A stretch of DNA of 64,000 nucleotides, from contig JAKUHH010000068.1 in NCBI GenBank assembly GCA_022701365.1, forward strand, positions 125,189 through 189,188, in the 5' to 3' direction. Origin of the DNA: Mycocentrospora acerina (Eukaryota; Ascomycota; Dothideomycetes; Pleosporales). Of this stretch, positions 12,169 to 22,089 are shown piece by piece. Made by a program: the position numbers and the translations under genes. The notes under the pieces were generated by a model. It worked only from the letters and a program-made list of their open reading frames with translations, had not been told where the DNA came from and ran no database searches. Each line of letters starts with the position of its first letter. Position 1 is the stretch's first letter.

Positions 12169-13321
12169 ATGGATAATATCAATAAAGGTTTTGACGATTC
12201 CGCTATGGGGAGTGCTTTCACAGAGGGCGTTATCAATGCGATGGGCCCTAAAACCTCTCCTCGCATGCGACAAGTGATGACGGCTCTGATTCGGCATGTG
12301 CACGACTTCGCACGTGAGATCGATCTCACAGTTGATGAGTGGATGGAAGGGGTTCAATTGATGAATTGGGCGGGCCAGATGAGTAACGAGAGACGAAACG
12401 AAGGCCAATTGGTCTGCGATGTGATTGGCCTTGAGTCGTAAGTAATCATTTGCGATATCTTGAAAGCGACAGCTAGAACAAAGAACTAAAGATTAGATGC
12501 AGGCTTGTAGATGCAATTACATACAAGGCAGCTTTGGAACATGGGGATGCTGTCACAGCGTCGGCAATCTTAGGACCTTTTTTCCAACAAGACAATCCCA
12601 TAAAAGATAACGGAAGTTCAATTGTTTTGAATGCACCAACTGACGCCCAATTCGCTTATATGCATGGAAAGGTTACTGACGCCAAAACGGGAAATGCTGT
12701 AGCGAATGTGACCATAGACATTTGGCAGGCATCTACAAACGGTAGAGAGAACTTTATTTTGCTTCTATCCGACGATACTGACTTCTCCAGGTCTGTATGA
12801 GCAACAGGATTCAAATCAAACAAAAGAAAACCTTCGCGGAAAATTCGTTACAGACTCAGAGGGAAAATATTCATGCTACTGTTTGCGACCAACACCATAT
12901 CCTGTACGCTTTCTATTCCGATGTTGTGTGCTGTAGCAATCCGCTAATTCTGAAGGTACCCAATGATGGCCCTGCGGGGAAATTGTTGAACCTTCTAGAC
13001 AGGCATCCATTTCGCCCTGGACATATTCATTTAATGGTAAAGACCTTCTAAAAATTAAACATAGTAACTGCAATTAACTACTCATAGATTCGAAGAGAAG
13101 GCTATAGATCGGTCACAACACAAATATTCGATCGCGATTCGGACTATCTGGAGAATGATTCTGTCTTTGCTGTCAAGACCGATTTAACTGTGGTGTTCGA
13201 GCCACACAAGGGCGATGAGAAAGCGGATTGGAAATTGGAGTATAATATTGTCATAGCCCCAGAAGGGGAGAAAGAGTCGAAATTCACACATTTGTCAGTT
13301 GATGGTAGTACAGCGCTATAG
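12169..13321 (+). CDS. Intradiol ring-cleavage dioxygenase (catechol/hydroxyquinol 1,2-dioxygenase type)
   Basis: Five exons (12169-12437, 12503-12741, 12791-12903, 12956-13036, 13088-13321) give 311 residues. The family opens catechol-type rings between the two hydroxyls using non-haem Fe(III), giving muconates or, from hydroxyquinol, maleylacetate. The N-terminal part (about residues 20-100) matches the helical dimerisation domain of catechol dioxygenases. The four expected iron ligands are present: Tyr172 (NGLYEQQD), Tyr206 (RPTPYPVP), His230 and His232 (RPGHIH). The RPxPYPVPxDGP stretch looks closest to the hydroxyquinol-type fungal enzymes. The gene lies between the monooxygenase and a Zn2Cys6 gene. 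Ring cleavage of the hydroquinone or hydroxyquinol formed after Baeyer-Villiger oxidation of an aryl ketone would fit, but is an inference. Confidence 0.9.
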
Positions 13322-14028
13322 TATCAATTTTCAAGTGGTTTTTTTCAAGCCCGTCCGATTTCGTCTCATCTTCAAGGTGTAATTTCTGAACAATAGCTTG
13401 CGAGTCAATTGGACCTACGCGTAAGTGCCAGGACAAGTAAGGTATGATTTTCAAGCTTTGACCCAGTTGATAAATATTTATCAACACAATTCTAGGTGTA
13501 AAACCAAATCTACACAACGATCAAAAGATCAAGTCTTTTAATACGGTTCTGATTATGAAGAAGAAGAAGAAGAAGGAATATCTTCTGTAGAATCATTTAA
13601 GGCAGAATTAAATTTGGTCTTTTCAATGGCAGTTGTCCTTGACAGCTCTTAACTGGTCTAATATAGGGGGTATACCTCTGCAGCAATCTACTGGTTGGTC
13701 CGTTCACACAAACTTTTCTTTAGATGCTTCTTGCATTCAACCAAATTATTACTACGTATGAAAATGTTTTTTCTCCTTACGGATCTCAAAGATAGTGCAG
13801 CCTTTCTGGAAATTCCATTTTACTTGATATTAAGATTAACGCTAAAGAGGCGCCATTATTTGTTCTATGTAGTCTACGCATTGCTATCTGTCACTACAGG
13901 AAAGATATGACGCTCCTTCCGATCAATACAAGTCATCCTGTATGGGAGTCTCTAATGCCCTGTAATCTTATTGACTGTTTTATTTTCGTACATGCTATCA
14001 ACTGGAATTGCTCTATAACATTTACAGC
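13322..14028. other. Convergent intergenic region with GAA microsatellite
   Basis: Lies between the ends of two convergent genes. A GAA run is at about 13557-13576. An open frame at 13695-13910 is hydrophobic but unrecognised and unlikely to be a gene. Confidence 0.5.
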
Positions 14029-16047
14029 CTAGTCATTAACGATTGAGAATAGTGATGCAATATCCTCGTACGGATCGAACCATAAAGTTCTTGGAGACAT
14101 AGCCGGTGGTACCATAAACTCGTTTACAAAGCCTGCAGTTGCAGAATTTGCAGTCGTAGAAAAGGTGAAGTCACTTTCGGCGTCAAAAATATTGGCACTA
14201 TTCGAATCATGAAAGGCTGCCTCTGTTATGTGATTGGCAATATGTTCCCCTTGTGCTCGATTGACTAAACTCGGGCCATGTTGTTGAGTGCTCTGTGTAA
14301 AGGAGTTTCCAGCAGTCTGAACGTAGTTCATCTGTCCAAACATGACGCTCACAAGTTGTGCTTCTCTTGCCATGTTCTCGTTCATCAGACGACCGACGTA
14401 GGTGTTACATGCATCCAGCAGCAATCTGAGTATTGCCAGACACCTTCGAGCAATGGCGTCGCGGGAGAAGAGGGCAAGTATTTCGAGTGTAGTCTTGAGG
14501 CTACTGTCGAGAGTGTACGTTTTATGCAAATCACCAAAGTAGCCTAAACCCAGAACTAGGCCAGAGACGAAGAGCGAGTTGATGATGAAGGGGAGACTTT
14601 TTGGATTGTCTTTGGAAACTAGCAATACTTTGAGAAGATCCACAGTACATATTGCAGAATTGATGCACGCGTGGACTAATACCTGATCAGAAGACTGGTA
14701 ATTAGTTTTTTCCGGTCCATTACCAGCACCTTTTTCCGTTTGTGCAATGTGCTGAGATACATAATTCAAAAAGAAAGGCCGAGTAAGGAGGATAATTGAC
14801 CAGTAGTATGCCTCCTTTACGTGTAGTAGACCGATATTTGGAAGCTGGCCCTCGACGGATTCTTCGGTGTTGATTTGATCTGCGCCGAGATTATTTTGAA
14901 ATCGTCTTGTCCAACGGCGATGATGTTTACTAATCTCTTGGACAGTCTCAGTGGTAACCATTCGTTTGGCATAGACATCGTTCAAAATTCGTTCGTAGAT
15001 TGCGCATAAATCCGTCACTGATGAGTAACCTTCATCTAGTTCTGTATTGCGCGTTTCTTCTGTACTTGGAGGTCTTCCTAAAGAAGCGCTCATGAAGAGA
15101 TCCAGAACTCGCAGAACCTTCCAAAGTCTTTCTCTCATTTGCATCTCTGATGTGGGGAAAAGATTCGCAATGTCAGACCGATGCAGACCAAGAGCGTATG
15201 CAGCACGAACGGCAGTTCCCAAGTACATGAAAGCGGCATTTCTCCTGGAGGCTCCAAGTAGATACATGGTAATCATAGCATATACTTGGACAGAAGCAAT
15301 GCTAGGATCTTCCATAATGTATGATGCTGTTAGGTAACGCCCGTGATCGAAGTAGACATTTGCTAGCGCATCTTTATCCTCGGGACATGTCTGGGCACCG
15401 ATAGCAAAAATAAGATAATAAATCGTGCTCAAAACTTGGTCCTGCTTTGAGTGGTGGTCAAGCCAACTTGGCAAATTGTGTAGCAATTCACCCTCGTCAA
15501 AAAGGTCTAGCACACAGCTTGTTGCTAACTTGTAACGACGCACCAGGTAGACCGCCTCATCTATAGTTGGCTTGGGAGGAGGTTGGCCGTTCGCAGCTTG
15601 TATCCATGTTGCTGCACCTTCTGGGGCACACTCAACCATCTGGTCTCGAGATGGATCGTCAACAAAGAGACATGGTCCAACAGAAGCACCGACCAGGCTG
15701 CGGATGCTCCGGAGAAGGGCAAGATTCGCTGAATCCCCAATGAACATGTATTTTCCCTTATTATGGAGAAGGCGAGCTGGCTCTGGAGCAGGAGCAGTAG
15801 ATGTGTTGCTTGCGACAAGTGTGAGAGAATTATCCGGTTTTGGCGGCTGTCCTCGTTGTGTGTTCGTCTCTAAGCCATTTGCACTGCGGCTCGCATGACG
15901 CTGGCGAGGAGGTGAATATTGGCAAGCCAAGTGCACACAACGCTGGATGCACCTAACACACGGCTGTTTTCCATCACATCGTTCCTTGCGACGCTTACAG
16001 GTATTGCAGGCTTCTGCACATTTGTAACGGCGTTTGTTTGTGCTCAT
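14029..16047 (-). CDS. Zn2Cys6 transcription factor with fungal-specific regulatory domain
   Basis: A single exon of 672 residues from the ATG at 16047. The zinc cluster runs from Cys14 with spacing CX2CX6CX5CX2CX8C and a basic KRRKERC stretch. It binds CGG-type half-sites as a rule. The middle region (about 170-450) has the features of the fungal_trans domain, with an LHRSD-like segment and the RERLWKVL helix. The C-terminus is acidic and hydrophobic, as activation regions often are. The frame stays open upstream to 16116 with another ATG at 16104, but the start at 16047 places the cluster close to the N-terminus. It sits inside the monooxygenase-dioxygenase-CoA-transferase group and is the obvious candidate for its local regulator. 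Confidence 0.88.
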   Translation of the reverse strand: MSTNKRRYKCAEACNTCKRRKERCDGKQPCVRCIQRCVHLACQYSPPRQRHASRSANGLETNTQRGQPPKPDNSLTLVASNTSTAPAPEPARLLHNKGKYMFIGDSANLALLRSIRSLVGASVGPCLFVDDPSRDQMVECAPEGAATWIQAANGQPPPKPTIDEAVYLVRRYKLATSCVLDLFDEGELLHNLPSWLDHHSKQDQVLSTIYYLIFAIGAQTCPEDKDALANVYFDHGRYLTASYIMEDPSIASVQVYAMITMYLLGASRRNAAFMYLGTAVRAAYALGLHRSDIANLFPTSEMQMRERLWKVLRVLDLFMSASLGRPPSTEETRNTELDEGYSSVTDLCAIYERILNDVYAKRMVTTETVQEISKHHRRWTRRFQNNLGADQINTEESVEGQLPNIGLLHVKEAYYWSIILLTRPFFLNYVSQHIAQTEKGAGNGPEKTNYQSSDQVLVHACINSAICTVDLLKVLLVSKDNPKSLPFIINSLFVSGLVLGLGYFGDLHKTYTLDSSLKTTLEILALFSRDAIARRCLAILRLLLDACNTYVGRLMNENMAREAQLVSVMFGQMNYVQTAGNSFTQSTQQHGPSLVNRAQGEHIANHITEAAFHDSNSANIFDAESDFTFSTTANSATAGFVNEFMVPPAMSPRTLWFDPYEDIASLFSIVND

Positions 16048-16110
16048 ACTGGCGGGCGAACAATCAGCGTGAGCTCGGAGGCTGAGAATGTGATGGCCAA
16101 ACATCGAAGG

Positions 16111-16167
16111 CCCCACACAACGCGTTCGTAATTCGCAGGTGCCGAATTACGAACGCGTTGTGCGGGG
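16111..16167. promoter_or_regulatory. 25-bp inverted repeat upstream of the Zn2Cys6 gene
   Basis: The arms 16111-16135 and 16143-16167 match at 24 of 25 positions and enclose a 7-bp spacer (caggtgc). The centre is about 90 bp upstream of the regulator's start, in the region shared with the divergent CoA-transferase gene. It could be an operator for a dimeric regulator, a hairpin in the 5-prime leader, or the footprint of a small transposon. Confidence 0.7.
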
Positions 16168-16809
16168 TTGACAACACCATGCCGGTGGGGTCTCCCTCGC
16201 CACCGTACCGCCACTACCCTTTTGGGCAGTGAAGTAGTAGCACACAAATAACAAGGCCAGAGTTGCGGCAAATTTGTTCCAGCCATACCAATGCGTCTCC
16301 GATAGCACATTCCCAGCACATACACCATGGAATTGTGCCACGACACGGTTGCTTGACGACGTAAACCGTTCAGTGGGCGAAAGTGGTTGGTGGTCTGTCT
16401 CACGCACCAAAACTCAACATGTCATGAGAGTAAGCCGAGTACACCAATACATTGGTTTTTCGTATCTAATCATCAACGATCGAAAGATGCTTCAGCAGCA
16501 GCAAGCTCAAAATATCTAGTTTCAATTGTTGACAATTGTTCCCTTGCAGATCGCGTCACTCAATGCCGATAAATGTGGATCCTTTTTCGGAAGAGGTATC
16601 GGAACGCTGTCGATGATTCAATTACCGAACAAGACCAGCCCCACAACCAGGAAATTAGTGGATTTCGGAACCGCAAAAGTCACAAGACATTCGGTTGATG
16701 CTATTAACAATTCTAAAATGCTCAAGTTGATGTTTGACTACTATTTACAACATTCCAAAGCTTTTCGTTTTCTACCTTTACCCCAACCTCTTCTGCAGAG
16801 GTAAAAGTC
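16168..16809. promoter_or_regulatory. Divergent promoter region, regulator and CoA-transferase gene
   Basis: No gene is recognised. TCGGAAC occurs at 16599-16605 and 16665-16671, with related TTCGGAA near 16586. The reverse complement of the same 7-mer occurs twice upstream of the dioxygenase. A role in binding the local Zn2Cys6 protein is a guess. Confidence 0.4.
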
Positions 16810-18634
16810 ATGGGCGAACAAGAATACTCTTCGCGCGAGGAAGCAAAGAAAATCCTAGAGACCTTGTGTGAATCCTCAAAAATCTTGTCATTACCATTCT
16901 CAGTCATTGAGACAACTAAAGATGTTATTTTCACTGCCGAGAGGGACTTTCCCTTGTTGCCTATCCCATTCAAACAAACAGAGGCAATTGCGGCGTTGAA
17001 GGCAATAGAGGGTAGCGTTGCGAGTGTTCTTTTAAGTGTGCGATACGGCCTTCCCAAACCTCCGCGAGTAACTGTCAATCTCGAGAAAGCGACTGCGTTT
17101 TTGTTTCAAGCCTACCTAGCGACAGTCGGGGGGTACGGAAAACTCGACTCTGAGGTCAAAAAACTCCTCCCAGGCAAGTGTAGCAAGTACGCATCCGACG
17201 TAGTCTAACCTACAAAATAGATACCGATCTACTCCAGGCACAGTCAAATCCGTATCGCCGCATGTCAGCGAACCTTTACCAAACAAAACGAGATGGAGAA
17301 TACTACCACATTCATGGTTCACTTGAGGCTTCAACTACCCTTAAGATGATAGGATTGGAGCCATTTCGACCAGATTTACAAGATCACGAGTCGATTGTGA
17401 ATACTATAGAAACTGCTGTACAAAAATTCACATCAGAGGAACTCGAAGAATTGAACTTGAAGAACGGCCAAGCTGGCATTCCAGCATTGAAACACGAAGA
17501 CTTCCTCAAAACGCCACATGTAAGTCATGTTTAAGGACAAATCTGTTTTTGCAACCGATCTAATTATTCAGGGCCAACGTGTCAGTGACACTCAATTCTG
17601 GAACACCGAACAGCTGGAGGATTCGACACCTAAATGCGCATTTCCAGACTCTGGTGATGGCCAAGTTCTAGCCGGTATCAAAGTACTTGAGTTGTGTCGA
17701 ATCATCGCCGGCCCTGTGATCACACGTATCCTTGCCGAATATGGAGCCGATGTTTTAAAGATTACGAGCCCAAATTTAAGCGATGTACCGTTCTTCCAAG
17801 TCGATGGCAATTTTGGAAAACATGCCGCAAATCTGGACTTGAAGAGTGCTTCTGGAAGAAAAATATTCGAGAACCTACTCGCAGATGCGGATGTTGTGGT
17901 TGATGGGTATCGCCCCGGAGCTCTCGAAAAGTTGGGATATGGGCCAAAAAGATTAGTAGAAATCGCCAAATCTCGAGGAAAAGGCATTGTATACGTTCAA
18001 GAAAATTGCTTTGGGTATGAGGGCGAATGGGCTGGCCGTCCAGGTTGGCAGCAGATAGCGGACTGCGTAGGTTATTATAAGCTTCAAGTACGACCCTAAT
18101 CTGACAAATTTATAGGTTACTGGCGTTGCATGGGAGCAAGGAAAATTCATGGGCTTGGATGAACCGGTTGTACCTCCATTTCCAGTCTCAGATTATGGAA
18201 CTGGATGTATGGGTGCTATCGCAGCCTTAGTTGGGCTATATCACCGAGCTACGCAGGGCGGATCATGGCATGGGCAAGTATCCTTACTACAATATGATAT
18301 GCTCCTCTTCAAGGCTGGTGTTCTTCCTGAGAAAACGCTAGTTCAACTTCGTGAACAAGCCGGAAAGGACTTCCTCGCCCTAAGACACGGCCATAGTGTC
18401 GACCAGATCTCAGGAACAGCTCTTCGTGCACTCATGGCACGCGTCCCAGAGTTCTTCAATACTCCAGATCTTTGCGAAAAACGATTTTCGGGTGCATACA
18501 AGGCAGAGGTCTCGGTGGTTCAGCCGGTGGTTCAGATAGACGGCCATCATACCGGCTTCAAGCGGGCCAGCAGGCCAAACGGTTTCGACTTACCAAGTTG
18601 GGATTTTAAAGATGAAGAGGAACGTATCAGTTGA
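16810..18634 (+). CDS. Class III (CaiB/BaiF-type) CoA-transferase family protein
   Basis: Four exons (16810-17173, 17221-17519, 17572-18066, 18116-18634) give 558 residues. The family moves CoA between carboxylic acids or racemises acyl-CoAs. Matches are the LELCRIIAGPVITRILAEYGADVLKI stretch of the family's N-terminal core (about residues 250-275), ANLDLKS, DVVVDGYRPGALEKLGYG, and PVSDYGTGCMGAIAAL after the last intron. Where bacterial enzymes carry the catalytic Asp (GYD...), this protein reads GWQQIADC, so the nucleophile seems to be Gln381. Fungal relatives may share this, which would mean a changed reaction. The first intron appears to use a GC donor (gcaagt at 17174); a GT donor at 17180 with the same acceptor also keeps frame. 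It is divergent from the regulator and may activate the acid released by the cluster's upstream steps. Confidence 0.82.
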
Positions 18635-18900
18635 GCTGCAGTAGCATCGTTTGGTTATATTTGAGTTAATTCAGAGCCGTTTTGTCTGTCTGAAAATTCC
18701 AATCGATCCCAGTTCTTAGAATGGTTTCCTCAAATATAGACGTTACAGAGTGAATTATCTGAAACAATCTACAAATGAATATTTTGTTGTTTTCTATCAC
18801 TTCATCCTTCTTGAATTATTTTCAAGCACCTAAGCAAGATGGGTACAATTTATAGTATTTCGCTATGTATTCGTAAAGCTCCGTATTCAGTAGTCGTATA
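18635..18900. other. Short intergenic region
   Basis: AT-rich, with no gene seen. Confidence 0.5.
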
Positions 18901-18996
18901 TGAGAGAACAATTTGAAGGAACTTCTTGAATTAATATGAGAGTATAAACAAGAGACTAAGCAGTCACTAAGTTTTCACGTGCTAAGACACGTGACA
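18901..18996. repeat. Degenerate solo LTR related to the copia element
   Basis: This 96-bp stretch starts TGAGAGAACAATT and ends CACGTGACA. By eye it follows the LTR of the element at 2141-7948, sharing gaacaat, aggaactt.ttg, gagagtata, gagactata-like and tcacgtg...acacgtg blocks in the same order, with gaps. No exact target duplication remains (gtata before, gtcca after). It suggests an older insertion of the same family removed by LTR recombination. Confidence 0.55.
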
Positions 18997-19106
18997 GTCC
19001 ACCAGTATTTGCTTGTAGTCTTCGATCGAGTTTTGTCACAGCCAAAAGTCAATTGATCTCCAGCTGTAAGGCTAGTAGATTTATACAATCAGCACGTCAC
19101 ACTCTT

Positions 19107-20084
19107 CTAAACCTCCAATGCAACTAACTTCCCCGTCGCAGTTGTTACATACAACAAGTTTCCATCTTGTCTAGTCCTTCCAAATTTTGCGGCTGTAGCT
19201 CCCGCAAAATCCGAATTCGCCGATCCGTCTCCACCTACTGTAGTAATCACTCCCTCAAGATCCCTCTTTAAAATCGTATTTCCGACGTTGGTTGCCATGA
19301 AGATGCTTCCATCCCTCCTGATTGCGAAATCATCCAAGGGAAGGTTGCTAGATACCAGTAGCTCGGGGGATCCTTCTACCACGTATGACTTTCCCAGCGA
19401 CACCCGGTACAGTTTTGAAGTTGCCATGTCGCTGTAGTACAAGTGGTTTTCTCCATCTTTTCGGAAAAATTGAAGGCCATTGATTCCAAGATGGAAAGTA
19501 GCGTTTGATGGCGGCACCATGCTCTCTGGATCGGAATAAAAGACGGACCAGGTTTTCTTTGTGGGTGAGACAGCATAGATTACACCATTAGTGGAGTCAG
19601 CTACCAAAATAGTGCTGTTATCTTTTGCTCGTTTCTCTGTGTAAGGCGATGGAATCGTTGTCATGCCGTTCACGAAGACAGCCTCCGGAATGGCTGTAAT
19701 CAGGTCTACCCTCGGTCCATAAGGTTTCGTCTTCATGTCCACCTTCCAAACTTTGCATGTGCCACGGGTTCCACTAGCAGTTGTTCGATTGGCATACCCA
19801 CCACCAACAGCATACACGTCATTGTTGTACTCAGTTATGCCGAGGAGAGCGTTGACTGCTTCAGAGCTGAAATCGTGTACGAGTCTGCTGAAGCCAGTGA
19901 AAGGATTGATCTCCCAAAGTTCAGGAACATCAACGCGAGTCACGAGTATGTTTCCATTAGGCCGAACAGCAATATTCTCCAGCCAACCTGTTGTATTGTA
20001 CACAACCCTGGGTGGATTTGCGAGAATCGCAAAACCTTTTGAGGCTAGGATCGAAATAACGATGAGGAAACGATGAGAACGCAT
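19107..20084 (-). CDS. Secreted SMP-30/gluconolactonase-like beta-propeller protein
   Basis: A single exon of 325 residues. The N-terminus (residues 1-22, MRSHRFLIVISILASKGFAI) looks like a signal peptide. The rest has repeating propeller strands such as IAVRPNGNILVT, DVPELWEINPFTG, GITEYNNDVYAVGGG, ILVADSTNGVIYAV and FAIRRDGSIFMATN, as in the SMP-30/lactonase-like fold. Members hydrolyse lactones or act as strictosidine-synthase-like propellers, and many fungal ones have no assigned substrate. It closes the group that starts with the Baeyer-Villiger enzyme. A role in opening a lactone made by that enzyme is attractive, but the predicted secretion argues against a direct intracellular step. 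Confidence 0.8.
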   Translation of the reverse strand: MRSHRFLIVISILASKGFAILANPPRVVYNTTGWLENIAVRPNGNILVTRVDVPELWEINPFTGFSRLVHDFSSEAVNALLGITEYNNDVYAVGGGYANRTTASGTRGTCKVWKVDMKTKPYGPRVDLITAIPEAVFVNGMTTIPSPYTEKRAKDNSTILVADSTNGVIYAVSPTKKTWSVFYSDPESMVPPSNATFHLGINGLQFFRKDGENHLYYSDMATSKLYRVSLGKSYVVEGSPELLVSSNLPLDDFAIRRDGSIFMATNVGNTILKRDLEGVITTVGGDGSANSDFAGATAAKFGRTRQDGNLLYVTTATGKLVALEV

Positions 20085-22089
20085 TGCTTGTTCGATAGTG
20101 GAAAGAGTGAATAAGATTTGTTGTACTGAATTTTGATGGAGAATGCAAAAGGTAAAGGGTACTTATACATTTACTCGTTCTGGCTAATATGACACCTCTG
20201 GCTTTGTATGTTACTAAGCTTTGATCTTTTAAAGGGCCTTTTAGTGTCATGGCTTCACCGTACGGCCGAGATCAACCTCGTATTCAAATACAAATACGTG
20301 AGTGAGGTTTCTCATAGGGAGTATTGCTTAAAAATCTATAATATCAACTAAACTAAAATAAAATTAGCGCGCAATGGGGCTGAGACTGGCTTGTCTCTAG
20401 TTTTGAGGATGTCGGGCCGTTTAAATAATGTCAGAAGGCTGTTACTTTGTTTCTAGAATCCTTGTACCCGTCTTTCTCATCACCAAATTTTGCGTAGGTA
20501 AGAGTAGTTTTATCGAGACATACTACTCCACTCAACTGTATACAATTTGGAAAGTAGAGCTATATTCAAAATTGCGCGTAGCGAAATAGATACCTTAATA
20601 AGTTTTCAGTCTTTCATTAGCCTCTAGCATTCCCTAGCGTCTCCACTCAATACAGCCCTGAGGCACTCTCTGACTCCTGCACGTTTTGTTGGAGGTTCTT
20701 GTTAGATATCTACATTTCTTTCCCGCGTCCTGGGAGCGACTGACATTTGTGATTGTAATGATCCTCGTTCAGGCTAAGCGGAGGAGGGCACAATACTTAT
20801 GAAGCTATAAATCATTCGTTACCACCATTGTCCAACCACGAGGCGGGGAGTAGTGACTTTAATTCATCACCAGGCTGTGCATGTCGCAAAAATTGACCTT
20901 GATGATGATAATGATGACGACGACGCAAAACTAGATAAAATTTCAGTTGTTGCTGCTGGTCAGAATGAACCATGTGCGGGAAGTTGACGGAGCAAATTTG
21001 AATTCGTCCGTTATAAGCCTCAGTCATCATATGAGTTATACCAAGCGGATTTGGACTTAGTGAATCTGCCCCGCAATGCACGTACTTTGCGGATCTAGTT
21101 TGCATCCGCTCCCGCCGCTAACAACACAGGGATGAAGGTAGCGTTTAGGTATGCCAATTTTATTGATCGGTGCGTTTTGCTGGACATGGCGGACACTTGG
21201 CTCAGAGCATTTTTTCAGTACAGCAACTAGATATTTCGAGATGTTGTTGGTATCGTTCTAAACTTCAAGACACCAGAATCTTTTTCAACACACAAAGTTT
21301 CATACGTTCAAAGACAGAAAAGAAGATATTTTACATAATCAAACCTTCTCAGCTTTTGGTGTTTAACTATGGTCTTATCGACATTTAAAATTTGATCGAG
21401 ACTGCGATAAGAACCGCTATTTACTTAGAAATTCAATATTTGCTCACAAGTTGTAAGTTTCGTCATCATTGGCACGTTGCAGACTTCAATCTAGTCCTTG
21501 AGAATGAAATTTTCTAATCATCATGACATACTTTGTAACAGATCAAAATGTTCTTAAAATGTACCAGTGAAGTTCAGAGGTCAGCGATCGTTATCAAAGA
21601 GCAGCCCATGATATTCAAAGTAATAGCACTACTCAAGGCTTGCGTCTTCAGTAGCAGCGCAACTGTCATCTGCATTTTGACGTGAAGTTTTGCAACTATG
21701 AAATAGTCTGAAATCTCATGCTAGGGAATTACATATTTGTAAAACAGTCCTTTCAAGGTTTTATGTGGTTTATCGCGTCGAGAATTACGAGTTGTGCTCA
21801 ACAGGACAAAATTACACCGATTCAAGACTTCGAATTTTGTTCCAAAACACAAATTCATTTTGCAATTTCTATGAGTGCAAGTTAGTTGCGCGTACCGACT
21901 GTACTTCCAAAAAGTGTTTTTTCATTACTGAAATTGATCTATATTCAATACGTTGAGTGCAAGCGCTAGTTGATTCATTCGCTTGGTCAACATTGTTTGG
22001 CTAACGCACTCTCCACTCTATTACAATCATAACAGGAAATGGTTCGCTTAAAATTATGATTAAAGGTTTAAAGAAGATCAAAAGCTAAT
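20085..22089. other. Long intergenic region
   Basis: About 2 kb, AT-rich, with no gene, tRNA or clear repeat recognised. A small open frame at 20812-21105 has no family signature. Confidence 0.5.

Noticed and set aside
16048..16116. Longer start for the Zn2Cys6 gene at 14029-16047
   Set aside because: It would run into the inverted repeat and needs a non-ATG start, or the ATG at 16104. The ATG at 16047 places the zinc cluster near the N-terminus as usual, though 16104 is not excluded.
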